A DNA stretch of 56,683 nucleotides from positions 1 through 56,683 of the forward strand of contig NZ_JAULRT010000034.1 in NCBI RefSeq assembly GCF_030518215.1, given 5' to 3'. The notes beneath the pieces were generated by a model. That model was not told where the DNA came from. It made no database searches and saw only the letters and a program-made list of their open reading frames with translations. The stretch comes from Gilvimarinus algae (GTDB lineage: Bacteria; Pseudomonadota; Gammaproteobacteria; Pseudomonadales; Cellvibrionaceae). The translations under genes were made by a program, and so were the position numbers. Of this stretch, positions 25,710 to 34,382 are shown piece after piece. Every line of letters starts with the position of its first letter. Positions within the stretch are counted from its first letter, which is position 1.

Positions 25710-26858
25710 TTAAGCGCGGGTGTAGAGCACCGAAGCGTCGATGTCTGCCACACGGGTGACGCCGGTCAGTGCCATGGCGACGCGCATTTCTTTGGCCAGT
25801 AGCTCAATGATCTCTGCGACACCGTGCTCGCCGGCTGCCGCCAGGGCGTAGACCCAGGGGCGGCCAATCATAACGCCTTTAGCGCCTAAGGCGAGGGCGC
25901 GCACTATGTCCACACCGCTGCGTACGCCGGAGTCCAGCAGAATGTCCATGTCGTCGCCGAGCGCCCTGGCGATCGCGGGCAGGGCCTTGATGCTGGAGCT
26001 GGCGCCGTCGAGCTGGCGGCCGCCGTGGTTGCTGACCACTATGGCGTCGGCCCCGGTGCCCGCGGCGGCGCGGGCGTCTTCGGCGTCCAGGATGCCCTTA
26101 ATGATCAACTTGCCCTGCCAGTGCCGGCGAATTTCAGCCATATCCTCCCAGCGGACGCGGGGGTCGAAGTTATCGGCCATCCAGCGCCAGAACTCATCGA
26201 TGCCGGCGCCTTTACCGAGTACCGGGGCGATGTTGCCGAGACTGTGGGGGCGGCCCAGCAGACCCACGTCCCAGGCCCAGGCCGGTTTGACCAGCGCCTG
26301 GGCGGTGCGCCGTAACTTGCGGCGCAAGGGGCTGCCGCCGGACAGGCCGGAGCGAATATCCCGGTAGCGGGTGGCGGGCACCGGCATGTCGACAGTGAAG
26401 ATTAAGGTCCGGCAACCTGCCTGCCAGGCGCGATCGAGCATGGCTTTGAGAAAGCCCCGGTCGCGGATCATATACAGCTGAAACCAGAAGCCGGGTTCAG
26501 CTCCAGCGGCCACTTCCTCGACGGAGCAGGCCGAGACGGTCGACAGGCAAAAAGGGATGCCGGCGCTCTGTGCGGCTCTGGCGGCCTGTACCTCTCCTCT
26601 GCGGGCGTTGAGCCCGGCGATGCCCACCGGGGCCAGCACCAGGGGCAGGCTGACGCTTTGGCCCAGCAGCTCGGTGCGGGTGCTCAGTTGATCCACATTG
26701 CGCAGCACGCGTTGGCGCAAGGTAAACTCGTGAAAGTCGCTCTGGTTGCGCGCTAGGGTGGTTTCGCTGAAAGCGCCACCGTCGATGTACTCAAACAGGA
26801 AGGTGGGAAGGCGGCGTCGGGCGAGAGCCCGATAATCGCTGATGCTGGCTGGTATCAT
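25710..26858 (-). CDS. lldD: FMN-dependent L-lactate dehydrogenase
   Basis: 382 residues, the usual LldD length. FMN alpha-hydroxy-acid oxidase features are present throughout: YIDGGAFSETTLARN near the N-terminus, LPLVLAPVGIAGL, FQLYMIRDR and the active-site signature VVSNHGGRQLDGA with its catalytic His and Arg, then GVRSGVDIVRALALGAK. The enzyme oxidises L-lactate to pyruvate and feeds the respiratory chain at the inner membrane. It is divergent from fucP, and L-lactate is an end product of the L-fucose pathway encoded next door, so a role in that pathway is the natural reading. Confidence 0.93.
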   Translation of the reverse strand: MIPASISDYRALARRRLPTFLFEYIDGGAFSETTLARNQSDFHEFTLRQRVLRNVDQLSTRTELLGQSVSLPLVLAPVGIAGLNARRGEVQAARAAQSAGIPFCLSTVSACSVEEVAAGAEPGFWFQLYMIRDRGFLKAMLDRAWQAGCRTLIFTVDMPVPATRYRDIRSGLSGGSPLRRKLRRTAQALVKPAWAWDVGLLGRPHSLGNIAPVLGKGAGIDEFWRWMADNFDPRVRWEDMAEIRRHWQGKLIIKGILDAEDARAAAGTGADAIVVSNHGGRQLDGASSSIKALPAIARALGDDMDILLDSGVRSGVDIVRALALGAKGVMIGRPWVYALAAAGEHGVAEIIELLAKEMRVAMALTGVTRVADIDASVLYTRA

Positions 26859-26884
26859 GGCGGGGCCTGTGTCGCGGGGTTATA

Positions 26885-26909
26885 TGGTTTATATTTTAAA
26901 TATAAACCA
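26885..26909. promoter_or_regulatory. Perfect palindrome in the lldD-fucP divergent promoter
   Basis: 12-bp perfect arms (TGGTTTATATTT and AAATATAAACCA) around one central T. It lies between the two divergent starts, 28 bp from lldD and 78 bp from fucP. A related, less symmetrical sequence occurs at 30055. Candidate operator for the IclR regulator encoded at 29129, or for another fucose regulator. Confidence 0.65.
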
Positions 26910-26986
26910 CATTTTACTTATAAATTTGCTCGTGGTATACAGGCTTTACAGGTTCCCTGATATAACAACAATGGCCAGGAGGAACG

Positions 26987-28273
26987 GTGCAGACTGATAA
27001 CGCCAAGCGTCCGGTGTGGGCGGGAGCCCGCTTGTGGTTACCCCTGTTTCTGATCGTCAGCCTGTTTTTTATGTGGGGTGTGGCGAACAATCTCAATGAC
27101 ATACTGATCACCCAGTTTAAAAAAGCGTTTGTTCTGTCGGATTTGCAGTCGGGGCTGGTGCAGTCGGCCTTTTACTTCGGGTACTTTGTCTTTGCCATTC
27201 CCGCCGCCCTGGCCATGAAGCGCTTTGGCTATAAGTCTGCAGTGATTGTCGGCTTGGTGCTCTATGCGCTGGGGGCTGTTCTTTTCTACCCGGCGGCCCA
27301 GGCGCACGAATACGCGTATTTTCTCGCCGCCCTGTTTGTGATTGCCAGCGGCCTGTCGTTTCTCGAAACCTCGGCCAACCCCTTGATTGTCGCACTGGGG
27401 GATCCGGCCACAGCGGAGCGGCGCCTGAATTTTGCCCAGTCGTTCAACTCCCTGGGCACTATCTCCGGGGTGTTGATCGGCCGCGAGTTTATTCTCTCGG
27501 GGGTCGAGCACACACCGGAGGAGCTCGCCGCTATGAGCGAGGCTCAGCAAACCGCCTTTTACACCGCCGAGGTTCAGGCCGTGGCCGGGCCCTATCTGGC
27601 TATAGCCGCTGTGGTGGTGTTTTGGGCCCTGTGCGTGGCCTTGGTGAAATTTCCCGTGCTCGCCAATGCGCAGGCCGGGGCCGATCAGGATTTGCGCCTG
27701 GCAGATTTTCGCGCATTGTTCAGCCGGCGGTTTTATCTTTTTGGCGTACTGGCGCAGTTTTTCTATGTGGGCGCCCAGGTGTGTATCTGGAGCTTTATGA
27801 TTCGCTATGGGCAGGAGGCCATGCCCGAGACGGGTGAGAAAATGCTGGCCACCTACCTGACGTTTTCACTGGTGGCTTTTATGGTGGGGCGCTTTTTTGC
27901 CACTTGGCTTATGGGGTATGTGCGCCCCGGCAAGCTCATGGCACTGTATGCGCTGATCAATGTGCTGCTCTGCGTCTTTGCCATGTTCAGCGGCAGCCAT
28001 GCCGGATTGCTGGCACTGGCGGCCACCAGCTTTTTTATGTCTCTGATGTTTCCGACCATTTTCGCCATGAGCATCAAGGGGTTGGGGCCACTGGCGAAGG
28101 CGGGCTCGTCGCTGCTGATTATGGCGATTATCGGCGGCGCACTGCTCACCGCACTGATGGGATGGGTATCGGATTTGTCCAGTATTCACACGGCCGTTGT
28201 CGTGCCGCTGGTTTGCTTCGTGGTGGTGGGGCTCTTTGCTCGTGCAGGCGATAGGGCAGCCGCTCATGGCTGA
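26987..28273 (+). CDS. fucP: L-fucose:proton symporter
   Basis: 428 residues, GTG start with a perfect AGGAGG four bases upstream. Twelve-helix major facilitator. The block FFMWGVANNLNDILITQFK and the segments LQSGLVQSAFYFGYF, FLETSANPLIVALG, AQFFYVGAQVCIWSFMIRY and FPTIFAMSIKGLG match E. coli FucP closely, including the proton/substrate-coupling Asp (LND) and Glu (FLETSANP). It imports L-fucose into the cytoplasm. The gene overlaps the next by eight bases and begins an operon of transporter, lactonase and regulator. Confidence 0.95.
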   Translation: MQTDNAKRPVWAGARLWLPLFLIVSLFFMWGVANNLNDILITQFKKAFVLSDLQSGLVQSAFYFGYFVFAIPAALAMKRFGYKSAVIVGLVLYALGAVLFYPAAQAHEYAYFLAALFVIASGLSFLETSANPLIVALGDPATAERRLNFAQSFNSLGTISGVLIGREFILSGVEHTPEELAAMSEAQQTAFYTAEVQAVAGPYLAIAAVVVFWALCVALVKFPVLANAQAGADQDLRLADFRALFSRRFYLFGVLAQFFYVGAQVCIWSFMIRYGQEAMPETGEKMLATYLTFSLVAFMVGRFFATWLMGYVRPGKLMALYALINVLLCVFAMFSGSHAGLLALAATSFFMSLMFPTIFAMSIKGLGPLAKAGSSLLIMAIIGGALLTALMGWVSDLSSIHTAVVVPLVCFVVVGLFARAGDRAAAHG

Positions 28274-29132
28274 GCTGGCGGTGATTGATGCGCATCAGCA
28301 CTGTTGGCAGATTGACGCGGTGCAGTGGCCTACCCCCGAGCTGGAGCCTATTTATCGCGATTGCACGCCCGAGGATTTCGCGGCCGCCAGCCGCAGTTGG
28401 GGCATTGCGGGTTCGGTGCTGGTGCAATCTCAGCCTGAAACGACCGATACGGATTACCTCCTGGCATTGGCAAAACGCCATCAGCACGTGCTCGGTGTTG
28501 TCGGCTGGGTGGCGTTGGAGGCGGACAATGCGCCCGAGGAAATTGCCCGGCGAGCCCGCGAGCCCGCCTTTTGCGGTATCCGGCCCATGCTCCAGAATCT
28601 GCCGGAGGACGACTGGATAATGCGGCCCGAACTGGCCCCGGCCCTGCAAGCGCTGTGCGAGCATGGCCTGAGTTTTGATGCTCTGGTTTACCCGCGCCAC
28701 TTGCCGGCCATACGGCGGTTGGCCGAGCGCTACCCGGCTTTACCGATTGTGCTGGATCACGCCGCCAAGCCGGCGATACGCTCAGGCCAGTGGGCCGACT
28801 GGCACGGGCCGCTGGCGCAGCTGGCAGCGGCAAACAACGTTTGCTGCAAGCTCTCGGGGCTGGTCACAGAGGCCTCCCCAGGTGCTGAGCTGGACCGAAC
28901 CCTGCCCTATATGGAGGCGGTGCTGCGGCTTTTTGGGCCGGACAGGGTCATTTGGGGTAGCGATTGGCCGGTCGTGAATCTGGCCTCTAACTACGGCGAT
29001 TGGCTGCAATTGTGTCGCAAAACGGTACGCAAGCTGGTACCTGAGGCAGAGTCGGCCATTTTCTGCGACAATGCCAGGCGATTCTATGGTCTGGACAGAG
29101 ACATACCTACAACACGAGCAGAACAAGAATGA
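28266..29132 (+). CDS. L-fuconolactonase (COG3618 amidohydrolase)
   Basis: 288 residues. ATG 28266 overlaps the fucP stop; the longer open frame from 28197 is only its shadow within fucP. IDAHQHCW gives the metal-binding HxH of the amidohydrolase superfamily; LDHAAKP and the C-terminal RVIWGSDWPVVNL give the remaining ligands, all as in COG3618 lactonases (FucB-type). The enzyme would hydrolyse L-fucono-1,5-lactone to L-fuconate, following the dehydrogenase at 30088. It overlaps the IclR gene by ATGA. Confidence 0.88.
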   Translation: MAELAVIDAHQHCWQIDAVQWPTPELEPIYRDCTPEDFAAASRSWGIAGSVLVQSQPETTDTDYLLALAKRHQHVLGVVGWVALEADNAPEEIARRAREPAFCGIRPMLQNLPEDDWIMRPELAPALQALCEHGLSFDALVYPRHLPAIRRLAERYPALPIVLDHAAKPAIRSGQWADWHGPLAQLAAANNVCCKLSGLVTEASPGAELDRTLPYMEAVLRLFGPDRVIWGSDWPVVNLASNYGDWLQLCRKTVRKLVPEAESAIFCDNARRFYGLDRDIPTTRAEQE

Positions 29133-29920
29133 ATCAGAAGACCACACTGAAAACCACGGAAGACGATAGCCGCAAGTACAAGGCACCGGCATTGGAAAAG
29201 GGGCTGGATATTCTGGAGCTGCTGGCCTCCACCAGCGAGCCTATGACCACCTCGCAGATGGCCAGCCGTCTCGGACGCTCGGTGAGCGAATTGTTTCGCA
29301 TGGTGCTGGCTCTGGAGTACCGGGGCTATATTGCCGCGGCGGACGACGGGCGCGACGGCTACATCCTCTCCAACAAGCTGTTCACCCTGGGCATCGCCCG
29401 AGCGCCTACCAAAACCCTGCTGGAGGTGGCTCTGCCGGTCATGTCGGCGCTCACCAGAGATATTGGGCAATCCTGCCATTTGGCGGTGGCCTCGGGCGAT
29501 CAGATAGTGGTGATCGGCCGTATTGAAAACCCGGGCGATCTGGGATTTTCGGTGCGCATCGGCTATCGCCGGCCGCTGATTCGCGCCGCCTCGGGACGCG
29601 TGATCTTTGCCTTCCAGGCGCCCGATGTGCGCGATGTGATGCTCAAAGCGCTCGGCGATGCAAACCCGGAAGAAGTGGATGCTTTTATCTCTAGCGCCGA
29701 GCAGGCGCGCGCGCGCGGTTATGTGCGCACGCCCAGCGACTTTATTGACGGGGTCACGGATTTGTCGGCACCAGTGATGGGCTATCGGGGCGCCCTGGCG
29801 GCCATCACCGTCCCCCATGTGGTTTATCACCCCGAGCGCTGCAGCGTGGAAAACGCCCTCGAGAGCCTGCAGCAAGCCGCGCGTAAAATCTCGTCTCAGC
29901 TGACCGAGCACAGTCACTGA
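29129..29920 (+). CDS. IclR-family regulator of the fucose genes
   Basis: 263 residues. The N-terminal winged helix (APALEKGLDILELLASTSEP, MASRLGRSVSELFRMVLALEYRGYI) is followed by an IclR effector domain with SCHLAVASGDQIVVIGRIE and RARGYVRTPSDFIDGVTDLSAPV. Translationally coupled to the lactonase. Its place inside the fucose operon mirrors the IclR gene (Cj0480c) at the edge of the Campylobacter jejuni fucose locus. It probably binds the palindrome at 26885 and the sequence at 30055. Confidence 0.88.
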   Translation: MNQKTTLKTTEDDSRKYKAPALEKGLDILELLASTSEPMTTSQMASRLGRSVSELFRMVLALEYRGYIAAADDGRDGYILSNKLFTLGIARAPTKTLLEVALPVMSALTRDIGQSCHLAVASGDQIVVIGRIENPGDLGFSVRIGYRRPLIRAASGRVIFAFQAPDVRDVMLKALGDANPEEVDAFISSAEQARARGYVRTPSDFIDGVTDLSAPVMGYRGALAAITVPHVVYHPERCSVENALESLQQAARKISSQLTEHSH

Positions 29921-29955
29921 CTCCCGTGTGTGGCGCGCCTCAAGGCCGCCACAGC

Positions 29956-29986
29956 GCCGCGTACAGATGCGGCTTCACCGTTTTTT
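29956..29986 (+). terminator. Possible terminator after the IclR gene
   Basis: Stem GCCGC/GCGGC with an eight-base loop, followed by TTCACCG and six T. The stem is short and the T-run slightly displaced, so termination would be partial. Confidence 0.4.
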
Positions 29987-30023
29987 AAAGTCCTGAGTTC
30001 GATATGCCGGCGAGCGAAACCGG

Positions 30024-30079
30024 TTGACATTTAACGCCTGTTAATTTTTACTTGTGATTGATTTTTTAATTATAAAAAG
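30024..30079 (+). promoter_or_regulatory. Promoter with operator-like sequence, fucose catabolic operon
   Basis: TTGACA (30024-30029) and TTTACT (30047-30052) with a 17-base spacer form a good sigma70 promoter. The 25 bases at 30055-30079 match the fucP palindrome at 18 of 25 positions without gaps, directly downstream of the -10 box, where a repressor would block transcription. AT-richness inflates the match. Confidence 0.6.
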
Positions 30080-30087
30080 GTTGGTCT

Positions 30088-31116
30088 GTGATTTCTGGGG
30101 ATGAGCGTGAGCACCGCCGTATCGCGGCGCGCGGGGTAACCCTGCCGCCCTACAGTCTGGGCGCTGCGCCTTTGGGTAATCTCTACCGGCCCATGGAAGA
30201 GCAGCAGGCCATCGCTGTGATTGACCAAGCGGTGCAGGCGGGTTTTACGCACATCGATACCGCTCCGCACTATGGTTTTGGTCTGAGCGAGTCACGTCTG
30301 GGGCGGGCCTTGCCCGCCCACCCCGAGATCAGTGTGTCCACCAAAGTGGGGCGATTGCTGGTCCCCATTGACGCCGACGAGCGAGCGCCGGTGCGCTTCG
30401 GCTTTGCCAATGCGCCGGATCTGAAGCCGGTGTTCGATTACAGTTACGATGGCCTCATGCGCTCGTTCGAGGCCTCTTGCGAGCGCCTGGGTATTGAGCG
30501 AGTCGCCATTGTCTTTGCCCACGATCTGGGTGAAATGACCCACGCCGAACAAAACGAAAGCTACTGGCGGGAATTTTGCGAGGGCGGTATGCGCGCCCTA
30601 GCCGAGCTCAAAGCGGCGGGCCGTGTGGGCGCCATTGGCCTGGGGGTGAATGAAGTGGCAGTGTGCGAGCGGGCCCTGAGCGCGCTGGATCTGGATGTGT
30701 TTTTACTCGCCGGACGCTACACCTTACTGGAGCAGGCGCCGCTGGATTCGCTGCTGCCGCAATGCGCCCAGCGCGGCGTGAGCCTGATCGCCGCCAGCCC
30801 CTTTAACTCTGGCATTTTGGCGGGCGCGGAAGGCGCGGGGCCCGCGTACTACAACTACGAGCCCGCACCCGAGGCCATTGTGCAAAAAGTGCGACGGATA
30901 CAGTCGGTGTGCGAGCGATATCGCGTGCCTGTGGCGGCTGCGGCGCTGCAATTTCCCGCCGCACATCCGCAGGTGGTGTCGGTGTTGGCGGGCTTTTCCC
31001 GCGCCGAAGAGGTGCGCAGCGCGCGCCGCTGGATCGATACGCCGATTCCGCCCTCGCTGTGGGATGAGCTCAAAGAGCACGGGCTCTTGCACCCGGGTGC
31101 TCCCTGCCCGACCTAA
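30088..31116 (+). CDS. Aldo/keto reductase, probable L-fucose dehydrogenase
   Basis: 342 residues with a GTG start and AAAAGG seven bases upstream. The TIM-barrel aldo/keto reductase tetrad is visible: Asp and Tyr in HIDTAPHYGFG, Lys in STKVGRLL and His in FAHDLGEM. The pattern LGAAPLGNLYRP ... GLSESRLGRAL matches the D-threo-aldose 1-dehydrogenase/L-fucose dehydrogenase branch. It would oxidise L-fucose to fuconolactone with NAD(P)+. First gene of the second fucose operon. Confidence 0.85.
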   Translation: MISGDEREHRRIAARGVTLPPYSLGAAPLGNLYRPMEEQQAIAVIDQAVQAGFTHIDTAPHYGFGLSESRLGRALPAHPEISVSTKVGRLLVPIDADERAPVRFGFANAPDLKPVFDYSYDGLMRSFEASCERLGIERVAIVFAHDLGEMTHAEQNESYWREFCEGGMRALAELKAAGRVGAIGLGVNEVAVCERALSALDLDVFLLAGRYTLLEQAPLDSLLPQCAQRGVSLIAASPFNSGILAGAEGAGPAYYNYEPAPEAIVQKVRRIQSVCERYRVPVAAAALQFPAAHPQVVSVLAGFSRAEEVRSARRWIDTPIPPSLWDELKEHGLLHPGAPCPT

Positions 31117-31141
31117 AGTGATCCGACAGGTTTTAAACGAC

Positions 31142-31471
31142 ATGACTTCAGCGGCAATAAAAGATGGCGAGCCGAAGCCAGGGGTGGTTTTGCTGCACCC
31201 GGATGACAATGTGTTGATCGCTGTGGCCAGCCTTGCGCCCGGCACCGAAGTGAGTATTGAGGGGCGGCGCCATCAACTGCAGGAGGCGGTGCCGCTGGGA
31301 CATAAAATCGCCCGCTGGGACCTGCCTGCGGGCACCCGTATTCTGCGCTACGGCGCACCCATTGGCTCCCTGTTTGCCGCCGTAAAAGCCGGTGACTGGG
31401 TGCACATGCACAATTTGAAAAGTGATTATTTGGCCAGTCATACCCGCAAGGGACGGGCCGAGGAGCAGTAA
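31142..31471 (+). CDS. UxaA-type dehydratase small subunit (SAF domain)
   Basis: 109 residues covering only the N-terminal SAF domain of altronate-dehydratase-like enzymes: LHPDDNVLIAVASLAPG, VPLGHKIARWDLPAG and IGSLFAAVKAGDWVHMHN. In E. coli UxaA this domain is fused to the catalytic one; here they are separate and 3 bases apart, as in Campylobacter jejuni Cj0482/Cj0483. With the next gene it should dehydrate L-fuconate to 2-keto-3-deoxy-L-fuconate. The ATG was chosen by homology; the upstream ribosome-binding site is weak. Confidence 0.85.
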   Translation: MTSAAIKDGEPKPGVVLLHPDDNVLIAVASLAPGTEVSIEGRRHQLQEAVPLGHKIARWDLPAGTRILRYGAPIGSLFAAVKAGDWVHMHNLKSDYLASHTRKGRAEEQ

Positions 31472-31473
31472 CC

Positions 31474-32706
31474 GTGAGCAGCAGTGCCAAGAGCAATCCG
31501 CCCGAATGGCGCGCCTACCCCCGTGCGGACGGGCGCAAGGGCATTCGCAATGTGGTGGTGGTCGCCTATCTGGTGGAGTGCGCACACCATGTGAGCCGCC
31601 GCATTGTCAGCCAGGTGGATGACCTGGATGTGCACCTGATTGGCTTTCCCGGCTGCTTTCCCAACGACTACGCGAGCCGCATGATGCGCGCTGTGTGTAC
31701 TCATCCGAATGTGGGGGCGGTGCTGCTGGTATCGCTGGGCTGCGAAAGCATGGATCGCGACGCGCTGCAACAGGCCATCGTCGATTCAGGCCGGCCGGCG
31801 GAGTTATTGGTGATTCAGGAAAACGGTGGCACGGCCAGCACCATCGCCGAAGGTGTGCGCCGGGTGCGCCAGCTGCGCGACACCCTTGCCGGTGCCGCCA
31901 CCGTCCCCATGGGGGTGGATGAACTGGTGGTGGGCACCATCTGCGGCGGCAGCGATGGCACCAGCGGCATTACCGCCAACCCGGCGGTGGGCCGCTGCTT
32001 TGATGCGCTGGTGGCAGACGGCGCCGCCTGTGTGTTTGAAGAGACCGGCGAGCTGATTGGCTGCGAAAACATTATGGCCGAGCGCGCCGCCACACCCGAG
32101 CTGGGGGAGCTCATCCAGGCCTCTGTCGCCAAGGCTGAGCGCTACTACCGCACCATGGGTTTTGGCAGCTTTGCGCCGGGCAACGCCGATGGCGGGCTGA
32201 CGACCCAGGAAGAAAAATCCATGGGCGCCTACTCCAAGTCCGGCTCCTCGGCCATCAGTGGCTTGATAAAGCCCGGGGATATACCACCGGCGGGCGGCTT
32301 GTATTTGTTGGACGTGGTGCCCGATGGCGAACCGCGCTTTGGTTTTCCCAATATTGCCGATAACGCTGAGATTGTCGAAATGATTGCCTGCGGCTGTCAC
32401 CTTACGCTCTTTACCACCGGTCGCGGCTCGGTGGTGGGGTCGGCCATTTCGCCGGTGATAAAAATCTGCGCCAATCCGGAAACCTACGAGCGCCTGAGTG
32501 AGGATATGGACATCAATGCTGGAAAAATCCTGACCGGTCAGGCGAGCCTGGATGAGCTGGGTGAAGAAATCTACCGCCGGGTGTTCGCTGTGGCTGGCGG
32601 CGAGCGCAGCCTGTCCGAAGCGCTCGGGCATCAGGAATTTATCCTCACCTACAAGAGCTTTGAACCCATAGGTCCGGCCTGTCTGCCGCTGCGCCAAGTG
32701 AACTGA
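31474..32706 (+). CDS. UxaA-type dehydratase large subunit, probable L-fuconate dehydratase
   Basis: 410 residues, GTG start two bases after the small-subunit stop. Matches the catalytic UxaA/GarD domain: YPRADGRKGIRNVVVVAYLVEC, FPGCFPNDYASRM, GTICGGSDGTSGITANPAVG, EETGELIGCENIM and CGCHLTLFTTGRGSVVGSAISPVIKI. Conserved cysteines and histidines fit a metal-dependent sugar-acid dehydratase. The pathway context (fuconate made upstream, 2-keto-3-deoxyfuconate used downstream, no enolase-type FucD in the window) points to L-fuconate as substrate. Confidence 0.87.
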   Translation: MSSSAKSNPPEWRAYPRADGRKGIRNVVVVAYLVECAHHVSRRIVSQVDDLDVHLIGFPGCFPNDYASRMMRAVCTHPNVGAVLLVSLGCESMDRDALQQAIVDSGRPAELLVIQENGGTASTIAEGVRRVRQLRDTLAGAATVPMGVDELVVGTICGGSDGTSGITANPAVGRCFDALVADGAACVFEETGELIGCENIMAERAATPELGELIQASVAKAERYYRTMGFGSFAPGNADGGLTTQEEKSMGAYSKSGSSAISGLIKPGDIPPAGGLYLLDVVPDGEPRFGFPNIADNAEIVEMIACGCHLTLFTTGRGSVVGSAISPVIKICANPETYERLSEDMDINAGKILTGQASLDELGEEIYRRVFAVAGGERSLSEALGHQEFILTYKSFEPIGPACLPLRQVN

Positions 32707-32732
32707 ATATTGGGAGTACAACGGGCCCGCGT

Positions 32733-33455
32733 ATGAGACTGCAAGGCAAAACCGCGTTTATCACCGCCGCCGGTCAGGGCATCGGACTGGCAACGGCCCG
32801 GCAGTTTCTGGCAGAGGGCGCACGCGTCATCGCAACGGACATTAACGCCGAGGCCCTGGGTGAGCTTGAGTGTGAGGTCCACCGGCTAGATGTCACCGAT
32901 GGCGAGGCCGTGTCTTCACTGGCGGCTCGTGTCGGCGCGGTGGATATTTTGTTTAACTGTGCCGGCTATGTGCACTCGGGCACGATACTGGAGTGCGACG
33001 AGCAAAGCTGGCAGCGCTCCATAGACATCAACATCAACTCCATGTACCGCACCATTCGCGCGTTTTTACCGGCTATGCTGGAGGCCGGTGGTGGCTCTAT
33101 CATCAATATGTCGTCGGTTGCCAGCTCTATTAAAGGCGCGCCCAACCGCTGTGCCTATGGCATGACCAAGGCGGCGGTGATTGGGTTGACCAAGGCGGTT
33201 GCCGCCGACTTTATTACTCAGGGCGTGCGCTGCAATGCCATTTGTCCGGGCACGGTACAGACGCCCTCGCTCGAGCAGAGGTTGGCCGATACCGGCGATT
33301 ACGCTGCCGCCTATAAAGCCTTTGTGGCCCGTCAGCCCATGGGGCGCATGGGCACGGCCGAGGAAATGGCCAAGCTGGCGCTCTACCTGGCCAGCGACGA
33401 CAGCGCCTTTACCACAGGTACTATCAACATTATCGACGGCGGTTGGAGCAACTGA
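32733..33455 (+). CDS. SDR dehydrogenase, probable 2-keto-3-deoxy-L-fuconate dehydrogenase
   Basis: 240 residues. Short-chain dehydrogenase with the cofactor loop TAAGQGIGLATARQF, NMSSVASSIKGAPN (Ser) and YGMTKAAVIGLTK (Tyr and Lys), and the C-terminus FTTGTINIIDGGWSN. The N-terminal Asp after strand 2 (VIATDINAE) favours NAD+. In the Xanthomonas-type fucose pathway this enzyme oxidises 2-keto-3-deoxy-L-fuconate to 2,4-diketo-3-deoxy-L-fuconate, matching the hydrolase encoded next. Confidence 0.87.
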   Translation: MRLQGKTAFITAAGQGIGLATARQFLAEGARVIATDINAEALGELECEVHRLDVTDGEAVSSLAARVGAVDILFNCAGYVHSGTILECDEQSWQRSIDININSMYRTIRAFLPAMLEAGGGSIINMSSVASSIKGAPNRCAYGMTKAAVIGLTKAVAADFITQGVRCNAICPGTVQTPSLEQRLADTGDYAAAYKAFVARQPMGRMGTAEEMAKLALYLASDDSAFTTGTINIIDGGWSN

Positions 33456-33480
33456 CCGCCCGCAGACAAAAGGTGTCATC

Positions 33481-34326
33481 ATGAAACTACTGCGTTTTGG
33501 CGAGCCGGGCCGCGAGCGGCCGGGCATTATCGATTCACAGCAGCAGATACGGGATCTGTCGTCAATCGTGGGCGATATCAGCGGCCAAACCCTGACCCCG
33601 GAGGGGCTGGCAAAGATTCAGGCTTGCGACATCAACACGCTGCCAGTGGTGAGCAACACCCACCGGATTGGCCCCTGCGTCAGCGGTGTGGGCAAGTTTA
33701 TCTGCATCGGCTTGAACTATGTGGACCACTGCGAAGAGACGGGCGCCGAGGTGCCGGCCGAGCCGGTGGTGTTTATGAAAGCCACCAGCGCCATCACCGG
33801 CCCCAACGATGGCGTGATCATGCCGCGCGGATCGGAAAAACTCGACTGGGAAGTGGAAATGGGTATTGTTATTGGCCGCGAGACGCGCTACGTGGATGAG
33901 GCCGATGCCCTCGATTACATTGCCGGTTACTGCGTGGTTCACGATGTGTCAGAGCGCAGCTTTCAGCTCGAGCGCGGCGGCCAGTGGGATAAAGGCAAGG
34001 GCTGCGATAGCTTTGGCCCCATTGGCCCCTATCTGGTGACGGCAGATGCGCTGAGTGACCCGCTCAACCTGGATATCTGGCTCAGCGTTAACGGAAAGCT
34101 GTACCAAAACTCCAACACCCGCAATATGGTGTTTGGTCCTGCCAAACTGGTGTCTTACCTGAGTCAGTTTATGAGCCTGCAACCGGGCGACATTATTTCC
34201 ACCGGTACGCCGCCCGGGGTAGGCCTTGGGCAGAAGCCGCCGGTGTATCTCAAAGTGGGTGATAAAATCCGCCTGGGCATCAAGGGTTTGGGCGAACAGG
34301 AGCAGAGCGTTCTGTCATCGGTTTAA
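33481..34326 (+). CDS. Fumarylacetoacetase-fold hydrolase, probable 2,4-diketo-3-deoxy-L-fuconate hydrolase
   Basis: 281 residues; ATG 33481 is the family start although the frame is open earlier. FAH-fold features: FICIGLNYVDHCEETGAEVPAEPVVFMK, the metal ligands in KLDWEVEMGIVIG (acidic cluster) and GYCVVHDVSERSFQ, then STGTPPGVGLGQKPPVYLK. It would cleave 2,4-diketo-3-deoxy-L-fuconate into pyruvate and L-lactate, which explains the neighbouring lldD. Confidence 0.88.
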   Translation: MKLLRFGEPGRERPGIIDSQQQIRDLSSIVGDISGQTLTPEGLAKIQACDINTLPVVSNTHRIGPCVSGVGKFICIGLNYVDHCEETGAEVPAEPVVFMKATSAITGPNDGVIMPRGSEKLDWEVEMGIVIGRETRYVDEADALDYIAGYCVVHDVSERSFQLERGGQWDKGKGCDSFGPIGPYLVTADALSDPLNLDIWLSVNGKLYQNSNTRNMVFGPAKLVSYLSQFMSLQPGDIISTGTPPGVGLGQKPPVYLKVGDKIRLGIKGLGEQEQSVLSSV

Positions 34327-34382
34327 CCATCCGTTCATGGGCGCCGGTTTATAGTGGGTGATTGAAAACCGGAGTGCCATTG

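Noticed and set aside
25528-25713. 61-codon + strand frame between the sulfatase and lldD
   Set aside because: Starts within the terminator-like hairpin, has no ribosome-binding site and no recognisable features.
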